From Alicycliphilus sp. UBA6560 (lineage in GTDB: Bacteria; Pseudomonadota; Gammaproteobacteria; Burkholderiales; Burkholderiaceae_C): a stretch of DNA of 64,000 nt. Shown here piece after piece: positions 56,839 to 64,000 of this stretch (the stretch's first letter is position 1; each line of letters begins with the position of its first letter). The stretch lies in the NCBI GenBank assembly GCA_002434305.1, contig DJJU01000006.1, positions 248,001 through 312,000 of the forward strand. The letters run 5' to 3'. A program made the translations under genes and the position numbers. The notes beneath the pieces were generated by a model. That model had not been told where the DNA came from. It worked only from the letters and a program-made list of their open reading frames with translations, and searched no databases.

Positions 56839-57294
56839 ATGGACCGCCTCGACAGAAAAATCCTCTCCGTCCTGCAGCGCGACTCGCGTGCGAGCCTGCA
56901 GGAGATCGGCGCCGCCGTGGGCCTGTCGCCCTCGCCCTGCTGGGGCCGCATCAAGAAGATGGAGGAGGCCGGCGTCATCCAGGGCTATACCGTGCGGCTG
57001 GACCCGCTGGCTCTGGGGCTGGGCGACACGGTGCTGGTCATGGTCACGCTGGACAGCCACTCCGACAACACGCTGGAGAAATTTGGCGAGGTGCTGGCCA
57101 GCATCCCCGAGGTGGTGGAGGCGCACCTGGTCTCGGGCGACTACGACTATCTGCTGCGCGTGGTGGTCAAGGACACGCGCGACTACGAGCGCTTGCTGCG
57201 CGAGAAGCTCTACAAGATCAAGGGCATACGCCACAGCCGTTCGAGCTTTGTGCTGCGCACATTGAAAAAGGCCGATCTGCCCCTCGGTGATTGA
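56839..57294 (+). CDS. Lrp/AsnC-family transcriptional regulator
   Basis: 151 residues. The N-terminal helix-turn-helix is MDRLDRKILSVLQRDSRASLQEIGAAVGLSPSPCWGRIKKMEEAGVIQGY; the C-terminal RAM domain has VEAHLVSGDYDYLLRVVVKD, the usual effector-binding Gly-Asp-Tyr-Asp. Members sense amino acids and often control their own gene and neighbouring transporters. The Lrp box upstream supports autoregulation; control of the divergent TRAP operon or of the convergent ABC operon is inferred. Confidence 0.93.
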   Translation: MDRLDRKILSVLQRDSRASLQEIGAAVGLSPSPCWGRIKKMEEAGVIQGYTVRLDPLALGLGDTVLVMVTLDSHSDNTLEKFGEVLASIPEVVEAHLVSGDYDYLLRVVVKDTRDYERLLREKLYKIKGIRHSRSSFVLRTLKKADLPLGD

Positions 57295-57295
57295 G

Positions 57296-57352
57296 GGTCA
57301 AATCGGCCTCCAACGCCCGCCAGTCAATCGCTGGCAGCTATCAATAGCGTAG
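57296..57352 (-). repeat. Short copy of the interspersed palindromic repeat
   Basis: GTCAAATCGGCCTCCAACGC then TCGCTGGCAGCTATCAATAG match the 60-base form in inverted orientation. It fills the gap between the convergent Lrp-type and ABC ATPase genes and could act as a hairpin at both 3' ends. Confidence 0.7.
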
Positions 57353-57360
57353 CGATGGCG

Positions 57361-58155
57361 TCAGCCCAGCAGCAGGGCGTCGTCGGCCAGCTTCTCGCCA
57401 CGCACGGTCTCGAACATGCGCAGCAGGTCGGGCACGTCCATGCGCGCGCGTTCCTCGCCCGACACGTCCAGCACCACCTGGCCCTGGTGCAGCATGACGG
57501 TGCGCTGGCCCACGTCCAGCGCCTGGCGCATGCTGTGCGTGACCATCATGGTGGTCAGCTGGTTCTCGGCCACGATGCGGCTGGTCAGCTGCAGCACGAA
57601 GTCGGCGGTGCGCGGGTCCAGCGCCGCGGTGTGCTCGTCCAGCAGCAGGATGCGGGACGGCTGCAGCGCTGCCATCAAGAGGCTCACTGCCTGGCGCTGG
57701 CCGCCCGAGAGCAGGCCGATGCGGTCCGTCAGGCGGTTCTCCAGCCCCAGGCCCAGAGTGGCCAGGCGCTCCCGGTACATGGCGCGCTCGCTGGCCTTCA
57801 CGGCGCCGCGCAGACCGCGGCGCGTGCCGCGCTGCTGGGCCAGGGCCATGTTCTCCTCGATGGTCAGGTCCTCGCAGGTGCCGGCCATGGGGTCCTGGAA
57901 GACGCGGGCCACGCGCTGCGCGCGCGACCACACGGGCTGGCGCGTCACGTCCAGGCCGTCGATGGCGATGCGGCCGGAGTCCACGCCCAGGTCGCCCGAG
58001 ATGGCGTTCAGGAAGGTGGACTTGCCGGCGCCGTTGGAACCGATGACGGTGACGAACTGCCCAGCCGGAATCTCCAGCGACATGCCGCGCAGGGCGCGGG
58101 TCTCGATGGGCGTGCCGGGGTTGAAAGTGATGTGCAGGTCTTGTGCGCTCAACAT
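57361..58155 (-). CDS. ABC transporter ATP-binding protein (TrpZ-like)
   Basis: 264 residues. Walker A is GSNGAGKST, Q-loop VARVFQDPMAGTC, signature LLSGGQRQAV, Walker B RILLLDEHTAALDP, switch MMVTHSMRQAL. It is the ATPase of the three-gene system with a BPD_transp_2 permease and a PF04392-type receptor, the arrangement known as TrpXYZ. The start at 58155 (MLSAQDLHITFNPG) was chosen over an upstream ATG inside the permease gene. Confidence 0.92.
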   Translation of the reverse strand: MLSAQDLHITFNPGTPIETRALRGMSLEIPAGQFVTVIGSNGAGKSTFLNAISGDLGVDSGRIAIDGLDVTRQPVWSRAQRVARVFQDPMAGTCEDLTIEENMALAQQRGTRRGLRGAVKASERAMYRERLATLGLGLENRLTDRIGLLSGGQRQAVSLLMAALQPSRILLLDEHTAALDPRTADFVLQLTSRIVAENQLTTMMVTHSMRQALDVGQRTVMLHQGQVVLDVSGEERARMDVPDLLRMFETVRGEKLADDALLLG

Positions 58156-58171
58156 GGTCGGTGCCTCCGGT

Positions 58172-59080
58172 TCACAGGCTCTTGGGCGCATCGGACAGGC
58201 GCCGGCTCTTGAGGCGGCGCTTGAGCTGCGGAATGATGAGGGCCACGGTCACCAGCACGGCCGTGACCAGGTTCAGGTCCTGCGCCTTCAGGCCGATGAA
58301 GTCGCTGTTGAGCGCCAGCGCGATGAAGAAGCGGTAGACGATGGCGCCGATGATGACGGCCAGCGTGGCATAGACGATGCGCCGCGAGGGCAGGATGCTC
58401 TCGCCCACGATCACGGCGGCCAGGCCGATGACGATGGTGCCGATGCCCATGGAGATGTCCGAGCCGCCCTGCGTCTGCGCGAAGAGGGCGCCGGCCAGGC
58501 CCACCAGGGCGTTGGAGACGGCCATGCCCAGCAGCACCATGGCGCCGGTGTTGATGCCCTGCGCGCGCGCCATGCGGGCGTTGGAGCCAGTGGCGCGGAT
58601 GGCCAGGCCCCGTTCGGTGGCGAAGAACCAGTCCAGGGCCAGCTTGGCGGCGATCACCACCACGGCCAGCAGCAGGGGGCGCGACCAGTAGTCCTCCAGC
58701 CCTGGCGGCTGCAGCAGGGTGAACAGCGTGTCGTCGTTGATCAGCGGCACGTTGGGGCCGCCCATGATGCGCAGGTTGACGGAGTACAGCGCAATCATCA
58801 TCAGGATGGAGGCCAGCAGGTCCATGATCTTCAGGCGCACATTCAGCCAGCCGGTGATCAGGCCCGCGGCGGCGCCGGCGGCCGTGGCGGCCAGCGTGGC
58901 CAGGAAGGGGTGGGTGCCCGTGGAGATCAGGATGGCGCACACCGCGCCGCCCAGCGGAAAGCTGCCATCCACCGTCAGGTCGGGAAAGCGCAGCAGGCGA
59001 AAGGAGATGTACACGCCGAGGGCGACCAGGCTGAAGATCAGCCCGATCTCGATGGCGCCCAGCAGGGAAAACAGGGACAT
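58172..59080 (-). CDS. ABC transporter permease (TrpY-like)
   Basis: 302 residues with eight or nine membrane segments of the branched-chain-type (BPD_transp_2) fold. LRFPDLTVDGSFPLGGAVCAILI near residue 30 and GLAIRATGSNARMARAQGINTGAM near residue 185 are family blocks. It begins 91 bases after the receptor gene, with an intrinsic terminator in between. Confidence 0.92.
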   Translation of the reverse strand: MSLFSLLGAIEIGLIFSLVALGVYISFRLLRFPDLTVDGSFPLGGAVCAILISTGTHPFLATLAATAAGAAAGLITGWLNVRLKIMDLLASILMMIALYSVNLRIMGGPNVPLINDDTLFTLLQPPGLEDYWSRPLLLAVVVIAAKLALDWFFATERGLAIRATGSNARMARAQGINTGAMVLLGMAVSNALVGLAGALFAQTQGGSDISMGIGTIVIGLAAVIVGESILPSRRIVYATLAVIIGAIVYRFFIALALNSDFIGLKAQDLNLVTAVLVTVALIIPQLKRRLKSRRLSDAPKSL

Positions 59081-59097
59081 GGGAGGAGGGCGGGGGC

Positions 59098-59131
59098 TAA
59101 AAATAAAAAAGCAGGAGCCGAGGCTCCTGCG
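59098..59131 (-). terminator. Intrinsic terminator between the receptor and permease genes
   Basis: On the minus strand GCAGGAGCC pairs with GGCTCCTGC (59131-59112) in a tight hairpin, followed by TTTTTTATTTTT. As it lies inside the operon it should limit permease and ATPase expression relative to the receptor. Confidence 0.88.
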
Positions 59132-59171
59132 TGGTCATGGGAACGAGGCCGGTCCCAAGGACCCCACGTAC

Positions 59172-60143
59172 TTATTGCACGACCTGCGCTGCGGACTTCA
59201 CCAGCGCTTCGGGCAGTTTCACGCCCTGCTTTTCGGCGGCGCCGGGGTTCACGAACAGTTCCATCTTGGTGGTGGTCTCGGGCTTGATGTCGCCGGGGTT
59301 CTCGCCCTTGAGGATGCGGGCCACCATGCGGCCGGTCTGCTCGCCCAGGTCGCGGTAGTTGATGCCCAGGGCGGCGATGGCGCCGCGCTTGACGCTGTCG
59401 GTGTCGGAGGCGATCAGCGGCAACTTGGCCTCCTGGCCCACCTTGACCAGGGACTCATACGACGAGACGACGTTGTTGTCGGTGTTGGTGTAGATCACGT
59501 CCACCTTGCCCACCAGGCTGCGCGCGGCACTGCCCACGTCCACCGAGCGCGGGGCCGAGGCCTCCACCAGCGTCATGCCCTGCTTGGACAGCAGGTCCTT
59601 CATCTCCTTGACCACCACGACCGAGTTGGCCTCGCCGGGGTTGTAGACCATGCCCACGCGCTTGGCATTGGGCACGACCTGCTTGATCAGGTCGATCTGC
59701 TTGTCCAGGGCCAGCAGGTCGGACACGCCGGTCACGTTGTTCTTGGAGGGCTCCCAGTTCTTGACCAGCTTCGCGGCGACGGGGTCAGTCACGGCGGAGA
59801 ACACCACGGGCACGTTCTTGGTGGCAGCAATGACGGCCTGGGCCGAGGGCGTGGCGATGGCGACGATGGCGTCCGGCTTGTCACCCACGAACTTGCGGGC
59901 GATCTGCGCGGCCGTGCCGGTGTTGCCCTGGGCGCTCTGGTATTGCCACTTGAGGTTCTTGCCCTCTTCGAAGCCGGCGGCCTTCAGGCCGTCCTTCACG
60001 CCGTCGCGCACGGCGTCCAGGGCCGGGTGCTCGACGATGGCGGTCACGGCCACGGACTTCATATCGGCGGCGTGGGTGGCGGGGGCGAGGGCGGCGGCGG
60101 CCAGGGCCAATGCGCTCAGGGGCGCCCAGGTCAAGCTCTTCAT
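59172..60143 (-). CDS. ABC transporter substrate-binding protein (PF04392/TrpX-like)
   Basis: 323 residues with a signal peptide (LAAAALAPATHA). The family blocks are VAVTAIVEHPALDAVRDGVKDGLKAAGF, QYQSAQGNTGTAAQIARKFV, NVPVVFSAVTDPVAAKLV and GMVYNPGEANSVVVVKEMKDLL, then YTNTDNNVVSSYESLVKVGQEAKLPLIASD. The characterised streptococcal relative binds tryptophan and tyrosine; the ligand here is unproven. It is first in the three-gene operon. Confidence 0.92.
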   Translation of the reverse strand: MKSLTWAPLSALALAAAALAPATHAADMKSVAVTAIVEHPALDAVRDGVKDGLKAAGFEEGKNLKWQYQSAQGNTGTAAQIARKFVGDKPDAIVAIATPSAQAVIAATKNVPVVFSAVTDPVAAKLVKNWEPSKNNVTGVSDLLALDKQIDLIKQVVPNAKRVGMVYNPGEANSVVVVKEMKDLLSKQGMTLVEASAPRSVDVGSAARSLVGKVDVIYTNTDNNVVSSYESLVKVGQEAKLPLIASDTDSVKRGAIAALGINYRDLGEQTGRMVARILKGENPGDIKPETTTKMELFVNPGAAEKQGVKLPEALVKSAAQVVQ

Positions 60144-60296
60144 TTCGGTTCCATCTCCAGTTTTATGAATGCGGGGCCGGCTCGGAGCACGTTGCGGCGT
60201 GCTGCGGCTCCGGGGCGGGAGTCTATCGGCTGCGGCATGCCCGGCGGGGCTCGAAGGCCGTTGCCGGGCACAAAGGGGCGGAGTGCGCCCCGGTGC

Positions 60297-62003
60297 TTAC
60301 ATGCCCGAGTAGTTGGGGCCGCCGCCGCCTTCAGGCGTGACCCAGACGATGTTTTGCGTCGGGTCCTTGATGTCACAGGTCTTGCAGTGCACGCAATTCT
60401 GCGCGTTGATCTGCAGGCGCTGGGCATTGCCGCCCTTGGCTTCGTCGGGCACGAACTCGTACACGCCGGCGGGGCAGTAGCGGCTTTCGGGTCCGGCGTA
60501 GATCGGCAGGTTGATCTCGGTGGGAACCTTGCTGTCCTTGAGTTTGAGGTGCGCGGGCTGGTTCTCGGCGTGGTTGGTGTTGCTCACGAACACGCTGGAC
60601 AGGCGGTCGAAGGTCAGCTTGCCGTCGGGCTTGGGGTAGATGATGGGCTTGCACTCGGCCGCGGGCTTGAGCGACGCGTGGTCGGGCGTTTCGCGGTGCA
60701 GCGTCCAGGGAATGTGGCCCTTGAGCACGAACTGCTCGATGCCGTTCATCAGCGTGGCCGTGGTCAGGCCCTTCTTGAACCAGGCCTTGAAGTTGCGGGC
60801 TTTGTTCAGTTCCTCGTACAGCCAACTGGCCTCGAAGGCCTTGGGATATGCCGTCAGCTCGTCGCCCTGTCGGCCGGCCACCACGGCGTCGTAGGCGGCA
60901 TCGGCGGCCAGCATGCCGGTCTTGATGGCGGCGTGGCTGCCCTTGATGCGGCTGGCGTTCAAGAAGCCCGCATCGCAGCCCACCAGCGCGCCGCCGGGGA
61001 AGACGAACTTGGGCAGGCTCAGCAGGCCGCCGGCCGTGATGGCCCGCGCGCCGTAGCCCAGGCGCTTGGCCGGCTTGATGCCCTTGGACTCGTCGCCCTC
61101 CAGGTACCAGCGGATGTTGGGGTGCAGCTTCCAGCGCTGCATTTCCTCGAACGGGCTGAGGTAGGGGTTGGCGTAGTCCAGCCCGGTGATGAAGCCCAGG
61201 GTGACTTTGTTGTCCTCCAGGTGGTACAGGAAGCCGCCGCCGTAGGTGTCGCTTGCCAGCGGCCAGCCGGCGGTGTGCAGCACGAAGCCGGGCTGGTGGC
61301 GCTTCGGGTCGATCTCCCACAGCTCCTTCACGCCGATGCCGTAGGCCTGCGGGTCGCGGCCGTCGTCGAGCCTGTAGCGGGCGATCAGCTGCTTGCCCAG
61401 GTGGCCGCGCGCGCCTTCGGCAAAGATCGTGTACTTGCCGTGCAGCTCCATGCCCAGCTGGAAGTCGCCCGTGGGCTCGCCTTCCTTGCCGATGCCCATG
61501 TTGCCGGTGGCCACGCCCTTGACCGAGCCGTCGTCGTTGTAGAGCACCTCGGCGGCCGGGAAGCCGGGGAAAATCTCCACGCCCAGGCTTTCGGCCTGCT
61601 CGGCCATCCAGCGCACCACGTTGCCCAGGGCGACCACGTAGTTGCCGTGGTTCTGGAAGCACTCGGGCAGCAGGAAGTTGGGAGTGCGCAACGACGACTT
61701 TTCGCCCAGGAAGACCATGGCGTCGTCGGAGACGGGCTGGTTCAGGGGCGCGCCCTTGGCCTTCCAGTCGGGGATGAGTTCGGTCAGCGCGCGCGGGTCC
61801 ATGATGGCGCCCGAGAGGATGTGCGCGCCGGGCTCGGAGCCCTTCTCCAGCACCACCACGGACACGTCCTTACCGTCGGCGGCCGCCTTCTGCTTCAGGC
61901 GGATGGCCGTGGCCAGGCCGCCCGGGCCACCACCGACGATCACCACGTCGTATTCCATGGCTTCGCGCGGGCCGTACTGCTGGAGGATTTCGTCGTTCGT
62001 CAT
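60297..62003 (-). CDS. Electron-transfer flavoprotein:ubiquinone oxidoreductase
   Basis: 568 residues, inner-membrane flavo-iron-sulfur enzyme that passes electrons from ETF (fatty-acid and amino-acid oxidation) to ubiquinone. FAD motif VVIVGGGPGGLATAIRLKQ near residue 20; ubiquinone-fold blocks GAHILSGAIMDPRALTELIPDW and VGCDAGFLNASRIKGSHAAIKTGMLAA; C-terminal ferredoxin-type cluster CPAGVYEF ... NCVHCKTCDIKDP. The start MTNDEILQQYGPREAMEYD at 62003 is preferred to an upstream ATG. Single-gene unit, divergent from the thioesterase gene. Confidence 0.95.
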   Translation of the reverse strand: MTNDEILQQYGPREAMEYDVVIVGGGPGGLATAIRLKQKAAADGKDVSVVVLEKGSEPGAHILSGAIMDPRALTELIPDWKAKGAPLNQPVSDDAMVFLGEKSSLRTPNFLLPECFQNHGNYVVALGNVVRWMAEQAESLGVEIFPGFPAAEVLYNDDGSVKGVATGNMGIGKEGEPTGDFQLGMELHGKYTIFAEGARGHLGKQLIARYRLDDGRDPQAYGIGVKELWEIDPKRHQPGFVLHTAGWPLASDTYGGGFLYHLEDNKVTLGFITGLDYANPYLSPFEEMQRWKLHPNIRWYLEGDESKGIKPAKRLGYGARAITAGGLLSLPKFVFPGGALVGCDAGFLNASRIKGSHAAIKTGMLAADAAYDAVVAGRQGDELTAYPKAFEASWLYEELNKARNFKAWFKKGLTTATLMNGIEQFVLKGHIPWTLHRETPDHASLKPAAECKPIIYPKPDGKLTFDRLSSVFVSNTNHAENQPAHLKLKDSKVPTEINLPIYAGPESRYCPAGVYEFVPDEAKGGNAQRLQINAQNCVHCKTCDIKDPTQNIVWVTPEGGGGPNYSGM

Positions 62004-62170
62004 GGGTGTCTCGTCTGCGTGGGAATAGTGGGGAAAGAGGCGGCGGCCGGTGCACGGCCGCCATTGGCGGACGATTGTATGCACCCGGGCCGCATGAAAA
62101 CGCACGATCGTTCATTTCCGTGCCACCCAGGCGACGCGGGCCGCCGGCCGGGGGCGCCAGAATGCGGCCC

Positions 62171-62593
62171 ATGAAGATTTCCCTGCCAGAACTGAAGAAA
62201 CAGGTGCACCAGATGCCCATGGACGTGCGCTGGGGCGACATGGACGCCATGGGCCACGTGAACAACGCCGTGTACTTCCGCTACATGGAGAGCGTGCGCA
62301 TCGCCTGGATGACGGCCGTGGGCGCCGTGCCGCAGCCCCAAGGCGAGGGACCGGTGATCGCCAACGCCTTTTGCAGCTTCCTGCGCCAGATCGAATACCC
62401 GGCGCGGCTGCTGCTCAGGCTCTACGTGAGCGACCCGGGGCGCACCACCTTCGAGACCTGGACCACCATCGAGCGCGAGGACCAGCCCGGCGTGGTCTTC
62501 GCCGAGGGCGGGGCCACCGTCATCTGGGTGGACTTCCCCAGGCAGAAGGCGGCGACCCTGCCGCAGTGGATGCGCGACATCGTCACTGGCTGA
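62171..62593 (+). CDS. Acyl-CoA thioesterase (4HBT hot-dog family)
   Basis: 140 residues, hot-dog fold. The active-site region is VRWGDMDAMGHVNNAVYFRYMESVRIAWM with the catalytic Asp and the family Asn-Asn motif. Such enzymes hydrolyse acyl-CoA, often 4-hydroxybenzoyl-CoA or medium-chain thioesters; the substrate is not predictable. An ATG three codons upstream (62162) is an alternative. It is convergent with the sensor kinase gene across 6 bases. Confidence 0.9.
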   Translation: MKISLPELKKQVHQMPMDVRWGDMDAMGHVNNAVYFRYMESVRIAWMTAVGAVPQPQGEGPVIANAFCSFLRQIEYPARLLLRLYVSDPGRTTFETWTTIEREDQPGVVFAEGGATVIWVDFPRQKAATLPQWMRDIVTG

Positions 62594-62599
62594 ACCGGC

Positions 62600-63940
62600 T
62601 CAGGCGGCCGGTTGCAGCAGCAGGCGCACTTCCAGCCCGGTGCCGCCGTCCGGCGGGGGCGAGGCCAGCGTGAGCTCGGCGCCATGCTTGTGCGCGATGG
62701 TGGCGACGATGGACAGGCCCAGTCCATAGCCGGTGCGGCTGGCGTTGTGGCGCACGTGGCGCTGCTGCAGCGTGGCCAGCTGGTCGGGCACTACGCCCGG
62801 GCCGTGGTCGCGCACCGCCAACTGCGCGCCGGGGCCGACGCGGATCTCCACCGCGCTGCCGGCGCCGTAGTGCAGGGCGTTTTCCACCAGGTTGCGCAGG
62901 GCGATGGCCAGGGCGTCGAAATCGCCCAGCGCCGGCGTCGCCTCGTGCGGGGCGGGCAGGACCAGGTCCAGCCGGTCGGCGGCCCGCTCGTCCTGCCAGA
63001 ACTCCTGCGCCACGGTGGTGGCCAGACGGGACAGGTCCACGCTGCCACGCGCCAGCGGGGCGCTGGATTCGGCGCGAGAGAGTTGCAGCAGCTTTTCCGT
63101 GCGGTGTGACAGGGTTTGCAGGGCCTGCAGCGCCGCCTGCACGTCGCTGCGCGCCAGGCCATGCTCCAGCGCGGTCTGCAGCCGCAGACGGGCCACGGCC
63201 AGGGGCGTGCGCAGTTCGTGCGCGGCGTTGGCGGCCAGGGCACGCTCCACGTCCAGGGCGCCGGACAGCCGCTGCAGCAGGCGGTTGACGTGGTCCTCCA
63301 CGCTGCGCAGCTCGTGGGGCAGGGCGGGCAGGGCGATGGGTCCCAGCTGCTGGCCGTCGCGCAGGCTGATCTCGTGGGCCAGCTGGTCCAGCGCGTGCAG
63401 CTCGCGCCGCGCGATGCGCTGCAGCAGCAGGGCCAGCAGCGGCAGCACCGCCACCAGCGGCACGATCAGCCCGACCAGGGTGCGGTTGACGGCCTCGCGG
63501 CGCTCTCGCAGTGGGTCGGCCACTTGCAGGAAAACATCGCGTGCGGGGTGGCGCAGCGTGTAGACGCGCCAAGCCGGCGTGTTGGCGAAGCCGGGCGCCA
63601 GCGGCACGTCGAACTGCGCGGGTTCGGCGCCGGCCGAGCGCGCCAGCACGCGCGAGTCGGGGGTGGTCAGCTGGAAGGGCACGTCGGCCTCCGGGAAGGA
63701 GTTGGGCGCTGGGATGACCAGCGTTGCTCTGCCCGCCCCGGGCGGGGCCTGGTCCACGTGCTCCAGCGCCACGTCCAGCAGGCGGTGCGAGACCTCCACC
63801 AGCTCGCTGTCGAAGTTGTAGTTGATCTCGCTGCCCACGTACCAGACCACGCCCAGCACGCAGGCCAGCCACACACCTCCCACCCACAAGATGAGGGTGC
63901 GGGTCAGCCGTCCGGCCAGGGTGTCGCGGGACGCGTTCAT
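62600..63940 (-). CDS. Sensor histidine kinase (QseC-like)
   Basis: 446 residues. Two membrane spans (about residues 13-35 and 148-170) frame a periplasmic sensor domain of about 110 residues; HAMP-like linker, then phosphoacceptor box ALAANAAHELRTPLAVARLRL, N-box NLVENALHY, G-boxes VRDHGPGVV and GYGLGLSIV. The N-terminal sensor style matches the 2CSK_N/QseC group. Its ATG overlaps the stop of the response-regulator gene, which lies mostly beyond the window. Confidence 0.93.
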   Translation of the reverse strand: MNASRDTLAGRLTRTLILWVGGVWLACVLGVVWYVGSEINYNFDSELVEVSHRLLDVALEHVDQAPPGAGRATLVIPAPNSFPEADVPFQLTTPDSRVLARSAGAEPAQFDVPLAPGFANTPAWRVYTLRHPARDVFLQVADPLRERREAVNRTLVGLIVPLVAVLPLLALLLQRIARRELHALDQLAHEISLRDGQQLGPIALPALPHELRSVEDHVNRLLQRLSGALDVERALAANAAHELRTPLAVARLRLQTALEHGLARSDVQAALQALQTLSHRTEKLLQLSRAESSAPLARGSVDLSRLATTVAQEFWQDERAADRLDLVLPAPHEATPALGDFDALAIALRNLVENALHYGAGSAVEIRVGPGAQLAVRDHGPGVVPDQLATLQQRHVRHNASRTGYGLGLSIVATIAHKHGAELTLASPPPDGGTGLEVRLLLQPAA

Positions 63941-64000
63941 GGATTGCCGCCCGGCTCGCCAGCGCTTGCTAGCCGGTAGCCCAGGCCGCGCACGGTTTCG
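63937..64000 (-). CDS. Response regulator, C-terminal end only
   Basis: The last 20 codons are present: ETVRGLGYRLASAGEPGGNP then TGA overlapping the kinase start (ATGA). VRGLGYRL is the final strand of the OmpR/PhoB winged helix. The receiver domain lies beyond the window edge. Confidence 0.85.
   Translation of the reverse strand, partial: ETVRGLGYRLASAGEPGGNP

Noticed and set aside
58719..62174. 1151-codon open frame on the plus strand opposite the ABC and ETF-QO genes
   Set aside because: It is antisense to four recognisable genes on the minus strand and has no domain resemblance.

Overview
This 64-kb window is G+C-rich chromosomal DNA of a betaproteobacterium, most likely in the Comamonadaceae (Acidovorax/Alicycliphilus/Melaminivora-like). 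The assignment rests on gene content: a fused indolepyruvate:ferredoxin oxidoreductase, a BktB-type thiolase, TRAP and Bug-type solute receptors, an ArgA of the AAK-GNAT type, and a short interspersed palindromic repeat scattered through intergenic DNA. No phage, insertion sequence, CRISPR array or rRNA operon is visible. One tRNA (Pro, UGG) is present.

Layout. 1-8.5 kb: end of a sulfate ABC ATPase gene, dsbB, an erythromycin-esterase/phosphoribosyltransferase pair, and a GntR/FCD regulator divergent from a 1141-residue indolepyruvate oxidoreductase followed by a DapA-like gene. 8.5-10.5 kb is a decayed island: remains of an Ldh2-type dehydrogenase, one intact cupin gene, and remains of a divergent lysR/class A beta-lactamase pair joined at a single deletion junction. 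10.5-14.3 kb: argA, an acyltransferase-3 gene, a cysteine-less Rrf2/IscR-like regulator and a small exported protein.

14.4-26.6 kb is a complete histidine-utilisation locus: a NitT/TauT-type ABC transporter, hutC, hutH, hutU, a PhyH-family dioxygenase, hutD, hutI, hutF and hutG. The genes follow the five-step route (HutF then HutG, giving glutamate, ammonia and formate). Three CTGTATA-type palindromes are probable HutC operators. 26.6-37 kb is housekeeping and mixed metabolism: psd, an HPP/CBS membrane protein, infA, tRNA-Pro, a 2OG-Fe dioxygenase, a universal stress protein, a Bug receptor, bktB, an SDR, a pseudouridine synthase and a large hybrid histidine kinase.

37.3-48.6 kb is the most distinctive region. 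A MerR-type regulator with a C-terminal B12-binding domain (LitR/CarH family) sits between two divergent gene sets. One has a lipocalin, a two-FAS1-domain lipoprotein and a DASH-type photolyase/cryptochrome. The other is a tightly packed run of eight: FAD amine oxidase-like protein, DUF1365, cyclopropane-fatty-acid-synthase-like methyltransferase, chalcone-isomerase-like protein, MFS transporter, DUF3833 lipoprotein, SDR and an NTF2-like protein. It reads as a light- or B12-responsive unit for DNA photorepair plus membrane fatty-acid modification.

48.6-64 kb: gcvT-gcvH-gcvP behind a tandem glycine riboswitch, a TRAP dicarboxylate-type transporter, an Lrp/AsnC regulator with a near-perfect Lrp box, an ABC transporter of the TrpXYZ type, ETF-ubiquinone oxidoreductase, a thioesterase, and a two-component system cut by the window edge. 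In both transporter operons an intrinsic terminator lies between the receptor gene and the membrane-component genes.
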